A stretch of DNA of 64,000 nt from Bryobacteraceae bacterium. GTDB taxonomy: Bacteria > Acidobacteriota > Terriglobia > Bryobacterales > Bryobacteraceae. The number at the start of each line of letters is the position of its first letter. The first letter of the stretch is position 1. Location of the stretch: NCBI GenBank assembly GCA_019187195.1, contig JABAQT010000023.1, positions 1 through 64,000 of the forward strand, written 5' to 3'. The notes beneath the pieces are model-generated. The model made no database searches and was not told where the DNA came from. It saw nothing but the letters and a program-made list of their open reading frames with translations. The position numbers and the translations under genes were made by a program. Below, piece by piece: positions 34,845 to 44,708 of this stretch.

Positions 34845-37259
34845 ATGAGATTTTTGGGACCGACTCGGCATCGCACGCTGAATGAAGCAGCGGGATTAGT
34901 GTATCTGGCGGGCGCGGCAGCATTGTCTGTTAGCCTTTACTCGTTTTCTCCCGGCGATCCATCCTTCAATACGGCAACACAGGGCCTTCGGGTGGCGAAC
35001 CAGATCGGCAAGGCGGGCTCCTATACTTCCGATCTGTTGTTTCAACTGTTGGGGTGGGCGGCCTGGGTGCTGCCGGCGGCCATAGTCATCGTGGCAATGA
35101 AGTGGCTGCGTTCGCGGCCGATCCAGTATCCGTTGATCAAGGCGATCGGATTTGTTCAGTTGGTGCTCGGCTGCTGTACCGGGCTTGCTCTGATCCCGTG
35201 GTTCCCTCCGGCGCAGGGCGGTTTGCTGCCGGGCGGCTTAGCCGGGGCCCTGGCCGCCGATTCACTGGTGAGCGTGCTGAATCCCGCCGGAGCGGCTCTT
35301 CTGACCGCGACCGCGCTGTTGGTCTCCCTCTACCTGGTCTCGAGCTTTTCACTGGCGAAAGTGCCGGTATGGCTCTCCGTGCCGCGGCAATGGGGGGAAC
35401 AGCGGCGGATCCGGTGGAGGAGATGGAAGGACCAGAGAGCGCTGAACCGGCTGGCGAAGCAACAGCTAAGGGAGGAGCGGGCGCGCGCGAAGGCGGCAAA
35501 GCGTAAGCCCGCGGAGATTGTCTCCGGGCAGCCCGAAATGGCGGCCAGCGCTCCGCCGGCCCCGTATGCGCGGAACGACAGGCCGCCATGGGAGGATCCC
35601 TCGCAGCAGGGAGAGTTCCGGGCGATGGAGCCTTCCCTTGACACGGCTGCCGGAGAGGAGATTCCGATCTTCGTTCTCGAGGAGCCGGAACCGCTTCCGC
35701 CGCCTCCCTCGCGTGCCATTGCCGAGCCCGAACCGGCGCGTCCGGCGAATCCTCCGCGGGGCCGGCCGGTGACCTTCGATCTGCCATCGACGGCCGTGTT
35801 GAATGAGACTCCTGTTCGAAGCGCTTACGACGGGCAGGAGTTGAAGGAGATTGCCGGCCGCATCAAATCGAAGCTGGAAGAGTTCGGCGTGCTTGGCTCG
35901 GTGGTGCAGATCAATCCGGGACCGGTGGTGACCACGTTCGAATACAAGCCCGAGGCGGGCATCAAGTACAGCCGGATTGTGGCGCTGACGGAAGACCTGT
36001 GCCTGGGCCTGCAGGCGGAAAGCATCTTCATTGAGCGCCTGCCGGGAAAACCGACGGTGGGCATCGAGGTGCCGAATACGAGGCGGGAAGTGATCAGTCT
36101 GAGGCAGATCCTCGAATCGGAGGAGTTCAGCGATTCGGGGTCGAAGCTGACGATCTGTCTGGGTAAGGACATCAACGGCCGGATCAAGGTGGCCGCGCTC
36201 GACACGATGCCGCACCTTCTGATCGCCGGTTCGACGGGATCGGGCAAAAGCGTCATGTTGAACTCGCTGATCATGTCGATTCTGTACAAGGCGACGCCGG
36301 ACGAAGTGCGGATGGTGCTGGTGGATCCCAAGCGCGTCGAAATGGGCATCTACGAAGGGATCCCACATCTGCTCACCCCGGTGATCACCGATGCCAAGCA
36401 GGCGACCAACGCGCTGCGCAACGCCGTGCTCGAGATGGAGCGGCGCTTGAAGCTGCTGGCCTCGCAAGGGGTTCGCAACATCGAGCAGTTCAACAGGAAG
36501 GTGAAGCTGGCGGCGGGGACCCCGGGGAACCTGTTCGAGGAGGAGGGCGCCGCGGACCAGGAGCAACTGAAGCCGCTGCCCTACGTTCTCATCGTAATCG
36601 ACGAACTGGCGGACCTGATGATGCTCGAGCGCGCCAATGTGGAAGCATCGGTGACGCGGCTGGCGCAGATGGCGCGCGCGGTGGGGATGCACCTGGTTCT
36701 GGCGACCCAGCGTCCGAGCGTGGACGTCATCACGGGCCTGATCAAGGCGAATTTTCCGTCGCGCATCAGCTTCCGCGTCGCGACCAGAGTGGATTCGCGC
36801 ACCGTGCTGGATGTGATGGGAGCCGAGCATCTGCTGGGGCGCGGCGACATGCTGTACCTGCCCCCCGGCTCATCCCGCCTGGTGCGCGTGCACGGCTCAC
36901 TGGTAACCGAAAACGAGATCAACCGCGTGGTGGAGCACTGGCGGGACCAGGCGCTGCCGGACTACGACGAAAGCTATCTGAAGCCGCCGCCATCCGACGA
37001 TGACGATCCGGAGACCGGATCGGGCGAGGACGAGGGCGGCGGAGCTCAGGACGCCATGTACCAGGAAGCCGTGCGGGTTGTGCTCGAGATGGGCAAGGCA
37101 TCGACTTCGATCCTCCAGCGCCGGCTCCGCTTGGGGTACGGACGCGCCGCCCGCATCCTCGACATGATGCACCGCGACGGGATCATCGGTCCGCCGGATG
37201 GAAGCCGTCCGAGGGAAGTGTTGAAGCGCCCGGACTGGCTCGACGAAATCGAGCAGTGA
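34845..37259 (+). CDS. ftsK: FtsK/SpoIIIE-type DNA translocase
   Basis: 804 aa, usual size. Four membrane helices lie in about residues 15-185 (IYLAGAAALSVSLYSF-like, AAWVLPAAIVIVAMKWL, FVQLVLGCCTGLALI, ALLTATALLVSLYLV). A Pro/Ala/Glu-rich linker (about 200-325) follows. The motor has Walker A LIAGSTGSGKSV (about 461-472), Walker B LIVIDELADLMM and ATQRPSVDVITGLIKANFPSRI. The C-terminal gamma winged helix is ASTSILQRRLRLGYGRAARI. It pumps chromosomal DNA through the division septum. It diverges from pyk with 214 nt between starts; a CATAAT lies at 34792-34797 in that gap. Confidence 0.96.
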   Translation: MRFLGPTRHRTLNEAAGLVYLAGAAALSVSLYSFSPGDPSFNTATQGLRVANQIGKAGSYTSDLLFQLLGWAAWVLPAAIVIVAMKWLRSRPIQYPLIKAIGFVQLVLGCCTGLALIPWFPPAQGGLLPGGLAGALAADSLVSVLNPAGAALLTATALLVSLYLVSSFSLAKVPVWLSVPRQWGEQRRIRWRRWKDQRALNRLAKQQLREERARAKAAKRKPAEIVSGQPEMAASAPPAPYARNDRPPWEDPSQQGEFRAMEPSLDTAAGEEIPIFVLEEPEPLPPPPSRAIAEPEPARPANPPRGRPVTFDLPSTAVLNETPVRSAYDGQELKEIAGRIKSKLEEFGVLGSVVQINPGPVVTTFEYKPEAGIKYSRIVALTEDLCLGLQAESIFIERLPGKPTVGIEVPNTRREVISLRQILESEEFSDSGSKLTICLGKDINGRIKVAALDTMPHLLIAGSTGSGKSVMLNSLIMSILYKATPDEVRMVLVDPKRVEMGIYEGIPHLLTPVITDAKQATNALRNAVLEMERRLKLLASQGVRNIEQFNRKVKLAAGTPGNLFEEEGAADQEQLKPLPYVLIVIDELADLMMLERANVEASVTRLAQMARAVGMHLVLATQRPSVDVITGLIKANFPSRISFRVATRVDSRTVLDVMGAEHLLGRGDMLYLPPGSSRLVRVHGSLVTENEINRVVEHWRDQALPDYDESYLKPPPSDDDDPETGSGEDEGGGAQDAMYQEAVRVVLEMGKASTSILQRRLRLGYGRAARILDMMHRDGIIGPPDGSRPREVLKRPDWLDEIEQ

Positions 37260-37261
37260 AG

Positions 37262-37702
37262 CTAACGTTCGCGCCGGCCGCGATGGTTGCGGCGGAACTC
37301 CTCATCCACGGGTTTGCGGCCTGCAAATCCTTCCTGCAATCCGTGCCAGTAGGAGATGCCGGATTCGCCGAGCTCCCAGCAGAGGTAAACCTCCTCGCCC
37401 TTGTAGAGGGTGCGGAAATCCAGCACGCCGGAGTTCAGGTCCTTGATCTCGCAGCCTAATGAATGGATGTGCTCGATGTTTGCCTCGATTTGCGCCGCGC
37501 AGGTATCGCGCCGTGATTTTTCCTCGCTCAGCCGCGGCGCGTCCACCATCGCTCCCCCGCTCATCTCAATCCGGTGGGATTCGCGGCCGAGAATCTCTTC
37601 CGCAATGAGCAAGTAGCGCCGGAACTCGATGGCGGCGCGCATGGACTTGCCAACTTCCGGCAGAAGCGCTTCAGCCTCTTCGATCGTGAAGTACCGCGAC
37701 AT
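37262..37702 (-). CDS. DUF2203 family protein
   Basis: 146 aa. The DUF2203 pattern is clear: MSRYFTIEEAEALLPEVG at the start, a long central helix region (CAAQIEANIEHIHSLGCEIKDL) and LYKGEEVYLCWELGESGISYWHGL with FAGRKPV. The family is small, cytoplasmic and uncharacterised. It is convergent with ftsK (2 nt between the stops) and follows yjbQ by 9 nt on the same strand. Confidence 0.85.
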   Translation of the reverse strand: MSRYFTIEEAEALLPEVGKSMRAAIEFRRYLLIAEEILGRESHRIEMSGGAMVDAPRLSEEKSRRDTCAAQIEANIEHIHSLGCEIKDLNSGVLDFRTLYKGEEVYLCWELGESGISYWHGLQEGFAGRKPVDEEFRRNHRGRRER

Positions 37703-37711
37703 CCCCTGGGG

Positions 37712-38212
37712 TCAGACGCCGGAAACCTGAATGGCGAGCGTGCGGCTGCGGGGCCCGTCAAACTCGGCGAGAATGATGCTCTGCCATGTGCCGAGCAGCA
37801 CGGAGGCGTTGCGGACCTGGAGGCAGAGTGTCTGGCCCATGAGCATGCCGCGCATGTGGGCATCGGCGTTGCGGCGCTCGCAATCCGAGTAGACAGGATC
37901 GTTATGGCGGTAGTATCCGTTGCGGTCCACTACCTTCTCGAAGAACTCTTTCACATCGTGCAGCAGGGCATCCTGCCATTCGTTGATGAAGATAGCGGTG
38001 GTGGTGTGCAGGGTTTGCAGGTGGACGATGCCATCTCTCACGCCGCTCTTGCGCACCACTTCGTTGATGCGCTCGGTAATGTTGGCCAACTGAGTGCGGT
38101 CGTTGGAAATCCAATCGATGATACGGTTGTACACCTTGTAGCCAAGATGGCTGGCTGGAGTTGAAACGTCGCTAGCCTCACTGGTTCCCGTCGAAGCCTT
38201 TACTGGACTCAT
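37712..38212 (-). CDS. yjbQ: YjbQ family (UPF0047) protein
   Basis: 166 aa, including about 22 extra N-terminal residues. The family pattern reads LQTLHTTTAIFINEW, then YYRHNDPVYSDCERRNADAHMRGMLMGQ, and LLGTWQSIILAEFDGPRSRTLAIQVSG, with the conserved His residues and DGPR. YjbQ proteins are secondary thiamine-phosphate-synthase-like enzymes in the literature, but the physiological role is unclear. A strong GGAG-rich Shine-Dalgarno (GAAGAGGAGGAC) precedes the ATG. thiE is also present in the window. Confidence 0.9.
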   Translation of the reverse strand: MSPVKASTGTSEASDVSTPASHLGYKVYNRIIDWISNDRTQLANITERINEVVRKSGVRDGIVHLQTLHTTTAIFINEWQDALLHDVKEFFEKVVDRNGYYRHNDPVYSDCERRNADAHMRGMLMGQTLCLQVRNASVLLGTWQSIILAEFDGPRSRTLAIQVSGV

Positions 38213-38326
38213 GTCCTCCTCTTCTCCTTCAGTTGATAGACGAACCCGCCGGTAAGATTCAACAAATACAACTGATCCCCGTTCAGTATAGCAGGAAACC
38301 GCACTAACGGATTCCGTTTGAGCAGC

Positions 38327-39550
38327 TTAGATTCGCAGGAAAATCTTACGCCGGTGCATCCAGAAAAGCATGAGCCAGAAGACGAGCAGAACAGCGGCCC
38401 CGCGGAAAAACGGTTCGAGCCCGGCTCCCGCGAATCGGAATGCGCCAGGACCCAGATGGATCCGGAACGAGTCAACGATGAATTTCTCAAACAGGTGAGC
38501 GATCAGATAGGCGGCAATCGAATTCATCCCAATCACGACGAGGGGGAAGGTCCAGCGATGATAGCCCTTGATGTCGATGAGCCAACTGAAGGCGGCGAGG
38601 ATGAGGAAGCACGCGCCGCCGCTGGCGAGCGTCCATGCCGGCGTCCAGATCCTCTTGACGATGGGGCAGACGCCCGTGAAATGCAACAAGAGCCCCGCGC
38701 CGATGCAGCAGGCGGCCGCGAGCAGCAGCCGTTTCATGGGGATGGCCGGAGCGGCCGCGCGCAGAGAGCGGCCCGCGATGAGGCCGAGGATCATCGTTCC
38801 CAAGGTCGGAATAAAGCTGAGCGTCAGGTAGCCGCCGCGGTTGTATAGAAATGGGCTGACGCGCGGAAAGAGATTGAGGAACCAGACATCGAACGCCTGT
38901 CCCAGGTTACTGTTCTTATTCCAGTGGGCGGCAAAACCCGTGAAATTATACTGCCAGTCCGCGGGAACGCCGGCGGCCTGGTAGTCGAAACCCGGGCCCG
39001 GCGCGGGATAGAGCGCCCAGGCCAGCCAGTAGCCTGTCAGTATGACGCCGAGCGCGGTCCATTGCCAGCGCGCCGGACGAAAGCCGAGCAGAAAGAGGAA
39101 AGGGTAGCCAAGGCCGATCTGCGTGAGCGTGTCTTCAAAGGTGAAGTTCGTCATCGGGCTCGAGAGAGAACGCAGAAAGATGCCGAGCCAGATGAGCAGG
39201 AGCGAGCGCCAGAGGGCGTGGGCGAACATCCTGTTGAAGGTGGCTCCCTTTGCAAGGCGGCTGGCGATGGAATAGGGAAGCGCGACGCCGACAAGGAAGG
39301 AAAACGAGGGCTGGATGAGATCGTGAAGCGAACAGCCCGCCCACTGCACGTGCGTCTGGTTCCAGGCGAGAATGCTCCAAAACCAGTTGCCGGGGTAGGC
39401 GCGCGAGACGCGCGCGAGCTGGAGCACCTCCGCCATCATGAGAAACATGACCAGTCCGCGGTAGACGTCGACGGCGGTGTTGCGGCGGGCGGTTTGGGGC
39501 TTGCCGCCCGGGTCGCGGGCAGGGATGGCAGATTCCACAACGGCTTGCAT
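38327..39550 (-). CDS. DUF5009 family membrane acyltransferase-like protein
   Basis: 407 aa. About ten membrane helices with the family opening [20 protein letters not shown] (residues 22-41), [20 protein letters not shown], and [22 protein letters not shown]5009 (COG4299) is the heparan-alpha-glucosaminide N-acetyltransferase type, which transfers acyl groups to sugars across a membrane. Start: the ATG at 39550 follows a GGGGCGCCC-like region without a clear Shine-Dalgarno. It lies between der (88 nt upstream) and yjbQ. Confidence 0.85.
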   Translation of the reverse strand: MQAVVESAIPARDPGGKPQTARRNTAVDVYRGLVMFLMMAEVLQLARVSRAYPGNWFWSILAWNQTHVQWAGCSLHDLIQPSFSFLVGVALPYSIASRLAKGATFNRMFAHALWRSLLLIWLGIFLRSLSSPMTNFTFEDTLTQIGLGYPFLFLLGFRPARWQWTALGVILTGYWLAWALYPAPGPGFDYQAAGVPADWQYNFTGFAAHWNKNSNLGQAFDVWFLNLFPRVSPFLYNRGGYLTLSFIPTLGTMILGLIAGRSLRAAAPAIPMKRLLLAAACCIGAGLLLHFTGVCPIVKRIWTPAWTLASGGACFLILAAFSWLIDIKGYHRWTFPLVVIGMNSIAAYLIAHLFEKFIVDSFRIHLGPGAFRFAGAGLEPFFRGAAVLLVFWLMLFWMHRRKIFLRI

Positions 39551-39638
39551 CGGGCGCCCCTCCTCGGAAGTTCCAATCTAACACTTCGGCATTACGCCCG
39601 AAAGGGGGGTGCGGCGCGAGGCGCGCGTTTCACAAGAA

Positions 39639-40946
39639 TCACTTGCGGCGCGTAGACCTGGTCTTGAGCACGATAGGCGTCGCCGCAAAGCCGAATTCCT
39701 TCCGCAGGCGGTTGATGAGGAACCGCTCGGTGGAAAAGTGCAGGCCGGTGCGCCCTCCGGTGAACAGAACAAACGTCGGGGGAAGAATGGAGGTCTGCGT
39801 GATGTACTTCAATTTCACATCCGTATCCATGTTGAGCGACTCCACGAAGCGGTTCAGTTCACCCGTCGTGACGCGGTGAGAGGCGGCTTCATAGGCCTCC
39901 CTGACGTGGCGGAAGATTCCGGCGACGCCCGATTTCGTCTTCGCGGATAGAAAGAGCACGGGAGCGAATTCGAGAAACTTCAAGTTGTCGCGCACGGTCT
40001 GAAGAAACGTCTTCCTGTTCTTTTCAGACGTGATGTCCCACTTGTTGACGCAGATGATGACGGCGCGGCCGTCCTCGACGGCATAGCCCGCGATGGTGGC
40101 GTCCAGTGCGACGAATCCTTCGCTCGCGTCCATGACGAGGAGGACGACATTCGCCATCCGGATGTGGCGGCGGGCCATCACCACGCTGAGTTTTTCGGCC
40201 ATCAGCCGGGTCTTGCCCTTGCGGCGGATGCCGGCGGTATCGACGAAAGTGTACTGCACGCCGCCATGCTCGACGGTCTCATCGACGGCATCGCGCGTGG
40301 TGCCGGCCAGGGGCGAGACGATGGCGCGCTCCTCGCCCGTGAGAGCGTTGAGAAGCGTCGACTTGCCCACATTCGGACGTCCGATGATGGCCACCTTGAT
40401 GCGCGGAGGACCAACAGGCGCGCCGGACTCCTCCGATTCCGGAAAGGACGCGGTGACGTGATCGAGCAGCTCCTCGATTCCGATGCGGTGTTCCGCCGAG
40501 ACGGGCAGGACATCGCCGATGCCCAGCGCATGGAACTCGTGGATCAGCGATTCGCGGGCGGCGGCGTCGATCTTGTTGACGGCAAGCGTGACGGGCTTTC
40601 CGAGCTTGCGCAGCAGCACGGCGAGTTCCCTGTCGGCGCCGGTGATCTCCGTGCGGCCATCGATGAGAAAAACAATGTGCGCGGCCTCTTCGAGCGCGGC
40701 CCTGGCCTGCTTGAAGATCTCCGTGGGGATGAGGCCGTCATCGTTGGGGAGGATGCCCCCGGTGTCGATGATCTCGAATTTCCGGCCGTGGTGCTGGGCC
40801 TTACCGTGGATGCGATCGCGCGTGATGCCGGGTTCATCCCCGACAATCGACCGCCTGTCCCGAATGATCGCGTTGAATAAGGTGGATTTGCCGACGTTCG
40901 GCCTGCCTACGATAACCACGACCGGCAGACTACGCTGCGGGTCCAT
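39639..40946 (-). CDS. der: ribosome-assembly GTPase Der (EngA)
   Basis: 435 aa, usual length. Two GTPase domains: the first with [18 protein letters not shown], then DTGGI and VNKIDA; the second with [25 protein letters not shown] and VNKWDI. A KH-like C-terminal domain follows ([16 protein letters not shown]). Der acts in 50S ribosome maturation. GAGG lies 4 nt before the ATG. It diverges from the siroheme gene with 24 nt between starts. Confidence 0.96.
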   Translation of the reverse strand: MDPQRSLPVVVIVGRPNVGKSTLFNAIIRDRRSIVGDEPGITRDRIHGKAQHHGRKFEIIDTGGILPNDDGLIPTEIFKQARAALEEAAHIVFLIDGRTEITGADRELAVLLRKLGKPVTLAVNKIDAAARESLIHEFHALGIGDVLPVSAEHRIGIEELLDHVTASFPESEESGAPVGPPRIKVAIIGRPNVGKSTLLNALTGEERAIVSPLAGTTRDAVDETVEHGGVQYTFVDTAGIRRKGKTRLMAEKLSVVMARRHIRMANVVLLVMDASEGFVALDATIAGYAVEDGRAVIICVNKWDITSEKNRKTFLQTVRDNLKFLEFAPVLFLSAKTKSGVAGIFRHVREAYEAASHRVTTGELNRFVESLNMDTDVKLKYITQTSILPPTFVLFTGGRTGLHFSTERFLINRLRKEFGFAATPIVLKTRSTRRK

Positions 40947-40954
40947 GCAACCTC

Positions 40955-40964
40955 ATGATAACAT
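40955..40964. promoter_or_regulatory. near-palindromic bidirectional -10 (der and siroheme gene)
   Basis: ATGATAACAT reads ATGTTATCAT on the other strand, so both strands carry an extended -10 (TGnTAnnnT). Plus: TAACAT (40959-40964) is 6 nt before the ATG at 40971. Minus: TATCAT (40960-40955) is 8 nt before the der ATG at 40946. The plus-strand gene has no Shine-Dalgarno, so it is probably leaderless. Confidence 0.5.
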
Positions 40965-40970
40965 CCGCCC

Positions 40971-41417
40971 ATGTCTTACTACCCGGTGTTCCTGGACTTG
41001 CGCGGGCGGAGCGTGTTGGTGGCGGGCGCCGGAAAGGTAGCGCTGAGAAAGGTGAAGGGACTGTTGGAGGCGGGGGCGAATGTGACCGTGGTGAGCCCGC
41101 GGTGCGAGGAAGGGTTTGCCGGGCTGAACGTGACGCTGCGGAAGCGCCGCTTCCGGCCATCCGACGTGGTGGACGGCATGGCGCTGGTATTCGCGGCGAC
41201 GGATGACCGCAAGGTGAACCAGGCCGTCGCTCTCGCAGCGGCGCGCAAGCGGATTCCCGCCAATGTCGCCGACGCACCCGGGGAGTGCGATTTTCTGGTT
41301 CCGGCGCGGTTGCGGCACGGCGGCGTGCAGATCGCGATTTCCACCGGTGGCGCCAGTCCGCGCCTGGCGAAGGGGTTGCGCGAAAAGCTCGAGAAGTCGC
41401 TAAATGAAGGCTTCTGA
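40971..41417 (+). CDS. siroheme synthase N-terminal (precorrin-2 dehydrogenase) domain protein
   Basis: 148 aa. [32 protein letters not shown] gives the CysG-N/Met8p opening with NAD(P) motif GAGxVAxx[31 protein letters not shown] and [15 protein letters not shown] follow. The enzyme oxidises precorrin-2 to sirohydrochlorin and can insert iron. It is short: standalone bacterial homologues run about 200 aa or more and have a C-terminal dimerisation part, missing here. It is convergent with guaB with 45 nt between. Confidence 0.85.
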   Translation: MSYYPVFLDLRGRSVLVAGAGKVALRKVKGLLEAGANVTVVSPRCEEGFAGLNVTLRKRRFRPSDVVDGMALVFAATDDRKVNQAVALAAARKRIPANVADAPGECDFLVPARLRHGGVQIAISTGGASPRLAKGLREKLEKSLNEGF

Positions 41418-41462
41418 TGGCGGGACAGTTCGCCGCGGGCGCCGTCCCCCCTATAACGGCCG

Positions 41463-42917
41463 CTATTCCACTCGGTAGTTCGGCGCTTCCTTGGTGATGA
41501 TGACGTCGTGGACGTGGCTTTCGCGCAACCCGGCGAAGGTGACGCGGAGGAAGCGTGCGCGCTCCTGCAACTCGGGGATGGTCGAGCAGCCGCAGTATCC
41601 CATGCCGGAACGCACCCCGCCGACGAGTTGAAACACCATCTCCGAGAGCGGCCCCTTGTAAGGGACACGGCCTTCGATCCCCTCGGGGACCAGTTTGGAA
41701 TTGGGGTCCTGCGCGTATCGCTCGCTTGAACCCTGGGCCATCGCTCCCAGCGACCCCATGCCGCGGTAGCTCTTGAAAGTGCGGCCCTGGTAGAGGATGG
41801 TCTCGCCGGGGCTTTCGTCGGTGCCGGCAAAGAGACTGCCGATCATGACGGCGCCGGCTCCGGCGGCGATCGCCTTGGTGATGTCGCCTGAGTACTTGAC
41901 GCCGCCATCGGCGATCAGCGGAACATCCGTGCCGCGCGTGGCCCGGGCGCATTCGAGGATAGCGGTGATCTGGGGTACGCCCGCTCCGCTGACGACGCGC
42001 GTGGTGCAGATCGAACCGGGGCCGATGCCCACTTTGATGCCGTCAACTCCCAGGTTGATGAGGTCGCGGGCTCCCTCGGTGGTGCCGACATTGCCGGCCA
42101 CAAGGTCGACGTCCGGAAACTCGTTCTTCACCGAAGCGATGGCTTCGAGCACGCGCTCGCTGTGGCCGTGCGCCGTGTCGATGCACAGGACGTCCACTTT
42201 GCGGCGCACCAGCTCCCGGGCGCGCTCGAGAAAATCACCGGTGGCGCCGATGGCGGCTCCTACGCGCAGGCGGCCTTGCGAATCCTTGGCGGCGTTGGGG
42301 TATTTCAGCTTCTTCTGGATGTCCTTGACGGTGATGAGGCCCTTGAGCGCGAACCGGTCGTCGACCACGAGCAGTTTTTCGACGCGGTGCTTGTGAAGGA
42401 TCGCGCGCGCCTGCTCGAGCGTGGTACCCACCGGGACGGTGATGAGGTTCTCCTTGGTCATCACGTCGCTGACGGGCAGGTCATAGCGCGTCTCGAACCG
42501 CAGGTCGCGGTTGGTGAGAATGCCGACCAGCTTGCCTTGCTCGGTGACGGGAACGCCGGAGATGCGGTAGCGCTTCATCAATTCGAGCGCATCGTAGATC
42601 TTTTCGTTGGGGCCGATCGTGATGGGATCCACGATCATGCCGCTTTCCGACCGTTTCACACGGTCCACTTCCTCCGCCTGCCGGTCGACGGGCATATTCC
42701 GATGGATGATGCCGATCCCGCCCTGCTGAGCCAGCGCGATGGCGAGATGCGACTCGGTGACCGTGTCCATGGCCGAACTGACAATGGGGATGTTCAGCGC
42801 GATGTTGCGGCTAAAGCGAGTGCTGGTGTCGACCTGGGTGGGCAACACGTTGCTGCGCGCGGGCTGCAGAAGGACATCATCGAAAGTAAGGCCTTCGGGG
42901 ATGATCTCCTGAACCAT
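41463..42917 (-). CDS. guaB: IMP dehydrogenase
   Basis: 484 aa from ATG 42917, whose N-terminus ([20 protein letters not shown]) is the family standard; the frame extends to 42956 with unlikely residues. It oxidises IMP to XMP, the committed step to GMP. The order is the N-terminal catalytic part, two CBS domains (about 90-210), then [20 protein letters not shown], the active-site cysteine loop [18 protein letters not shown] and the flap ([19 protein letters not shown]). No Shine-Dalgarno precedes the ATG; TACCCT at 42932-42927 ends 9 nt upstream. Confidence 0.96.
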   Translation of the reverse strand: MVQEIIPEGLTFDDVLLQPARSNVLPTQVDTSTRFSRNIALNIPIVSSAMDTVTESHLAIALAQQGGIGIIHRNMPVDRQAEEVDRVKRSESGMIVDPITIGPNEKIYDALELMKRYRISGVPVTEQGKLVGILTNRDLRFETRYDLPVSDVMTKENLITVPVGTTLEQARAILHKHRVEKLLVVDDRFALKGLITVKDIQKKLKYPNAAKDSQGRLRVGAAIGATGDFLERARELVRRKVDVLCIDTAHGHSERVLEAIASVKNEFPDVDLVAGNVGTTEGARDLINLGVDGIKVGIGPGSICTTRVVSGAGVPQITAILECARATRGTDVPLIADGGVKYSGDITKAIAAGAGAVMIGSLFAGTDESPGETILYQGRTFKSYRGMGSLGAMAQGSSERYAQDPNSKLVPEGIEGRVPYKGPLSEMVFQLVGGVRSGMGYCGCSTIPELQERARFLRVTFAGLRESHVHDVIITKEAPNYRVE

Positions 42918-43036
42918 ATAAGTTTGAGGGTAGCGCAGATGCGCGGCGGGATGCATCGATTGCGCCGCCTCGGGCGAGGCGCGATGGGGATCCTCAAGTC
43001 TCCGCGGCGTCCGGCCGATAGAAGACTTTGGCCCGC

Positions 43037-44638
43037 ATGCGCGTCCCTTGTCTCATCCAGTTTGTGCTCGTCATCGCCGCGGGAAGGGCGGCCACCGTTC
43101 AACAAGCCGAGTTGGGGTCCGCCGCAAGCGAGGATTCCTGTGCCATCACGAAACCGTCCACGGTGTTTCCCGCCTCCACGCGCCAGGTGTTCTTCCGGTT
43201 TACCGCCAGAAACGTCCGCTCCTCCGACGCGCTTACGGTCGAATGGCTCGATCCCGGAGGGGCGGTTTCCGCCACCGCGCCGTACGAACAGCTTCCTGCT
43301 TCGTCATCCCTTTGCCTGCTGACTCAGTTGCCGGTCGGCGGCTTCGCGCCGGCCAACCGCCCCGGCCAGTGGACGGTGCGGGTCACCGCGAACGGATCCA
43401 CGCTCGCTTCCCGGCCCTTCCGCATCCTGCCGGATCCTTCCGACGGAAAACTCCGCATCACTCGCGTCGCCACCCGTGAGACCGGGGCCCAACAGAACGA
43501 ACTCACCGTCGAGGGCGCCGGCTTCAACACGGAGTCCACCATTCACGTGGCGCGATACACCAGCGCCGGAGGGTGGCAGTATATCGCCCACATATTTCCC
43601 GTCACACAGGACGCCACGCGCATGACGGCGCACCTTGCCGCCCTTCCTCCGGCCGAATATGTGGTCTTCGTCAAGAACGGCCAGCAACTCAGCGCTCCGG
43701 CGCGGTTTCTCATCTCGACCGCGGGCTATCACCTGCCCTTTCCGCCCAGGGAGCAATGGGTGATCAGCCAGCCGCCTTACGGGATGTACTCCCATTGGGG
43801 CCGCACGCTGCACGCCTACGATATCGCTCCCCGGGCGGGGGGATGCGTGGTAGCCATGCGCTCCGGCACCGCCTACACCTTTGACCGCGGCTACGGTCAG
43901 ACGCCCCACCTGCGTATCTTCGGCAACTACATCACCATCCAGCACGATGATGGCGAGTATAGCCACTACGCCCACCTGAAGACCGGCACGTTCCGCGTGC
44001 GCAACGGCGAGCATGTCGAGCAGGGACAGGCGCTGGCAACCGCCGGCACCAGCGGCTACTCCTTCGGTACCCACGTTCATGTGCAGGTGACAAAGGCGTT
44101 TTCCATCTCTTCGCAGAGCATCCCCTTCGAATTGGAGGACTTGCCGGCGCCGCGGCGCCATGGATACCGCGGTCCCGCCGTTTCGGCAAATAGCTCTCCC
44201 TATGGCGATTGCTCCGGTCCGCGCCCCTCCTCCCCGGTATACCTTTCGACGGCCTCGGGAAAGCCCGGCGCGGCGCCGGCGCCCCCCACCTGGAGTGCCT
44301 CCGTGCCAGTGGCCGGCTGGTGGAGTGAACTGACGCGGATTCCGAAGGGAGCCAGGTCGCTGGAGGTGAAACTGGGGTGGGACTCCGCCGACCGCGATTT
44401 CGATCTTCACCTCGTCAGCCCGAGCGGCCGTCATTATGGGCCATACGCCGACCGGACCGGTTACAACGCGTCGGCCGGCACCAGTGAATCCTTCGAAATT
44501 GTGGATCCGGAAGCAGGGACGTGGAGGGTGAGCGTCCAGGGAATTCGCGGGAACGGCGAGGCGATGCCGTTTCAGGTGTTCCGCGGCGTATCCACCGCGG
44601 CGCCGGCGCGCGCGTGGGGCGGCGCCCGCCGGCCTTGA
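43037..44638 (+). CDS. exported M23-type peptidase-like protein with C-terminal PPC-like domain
   Basis: 533 aa from ATG 43037; TTG 43028 is possible. After a signal region come two Ig/IPT-like beta domains (about 25-220). The LytM/M23 peptidase-like domain (about 235-370) has [32 protein letters not shown] and FGTHVHVQV, giving the HxH and tyrosine-histidine elements of the zinc site. The first His/Asp ligand segment is HAYD, a variant of HxxxD. A C-terminal beta domain ([16 protein letters not shown] to MPFQVF) resembles the PPC type. It likely acts on peptidoglycan or envelope peptides. Confidence 0.8.
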   Translation: MRVPCLIQFVLVIAAGRAATVQQAELGSAASEDSCAITKPSTVFPASTRQVFFRFTARNVRSSDALTVEWLDPGGAVSATAPYEQLPASSSLCLLTQLPVGGFAPANRPGQWTVRVTANGSTLASRPFRILPDPSDGKLRITRVATRETGAQQNELTVEGAGFNTESTIHVARYTSAGGWQYIAHIFPVTQDATRMTAHLAALPPAEYVVFVKNGQQLSAPARFLISTAGYHLPFPPREQWVISQPPYGMYSHWGRTLHAYDIAPRAGGCVVAMRSGTAYTFDRGYGQTPHLRIFGNYITIQHDDGEYSHYAHLKTGTFRVRNGEHVEQGQALATAGTSGYSFGTHVHVQVTKAFSISSQSIPFELEDLPAPRRHGYRGPAVSANSSPYGDCSGPRPSSPVYLSTASGKPGAAPAPPTWSASVPVAGWWSELTRIPKGARSLEVKLGWDSADRDFDLHLVSPSGRHYGPYADRTGYNASAGTSESFEIVDPEAGTWRVSVQGIRGNGEAMPFQVFRGVSTAAPARAWGGARRP

Positions 44639-44708
44639 CACATTCGAGTGCTCGAATCCCCCCTGACGCCGCGGGTGAGTGGATGAAAATCGAGGTCCGC
44701 CTCATCCA

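Noticed and set aside
38213..38326. Short minus-strand frame ending in ATGA overlap with yjbQ
   Set aside because: Its reading frame runs through the end of the DUF5009 gene on the same strand; only about 31 codons from a GTG are free and no homology is visible, so a leader peptide is not supported.
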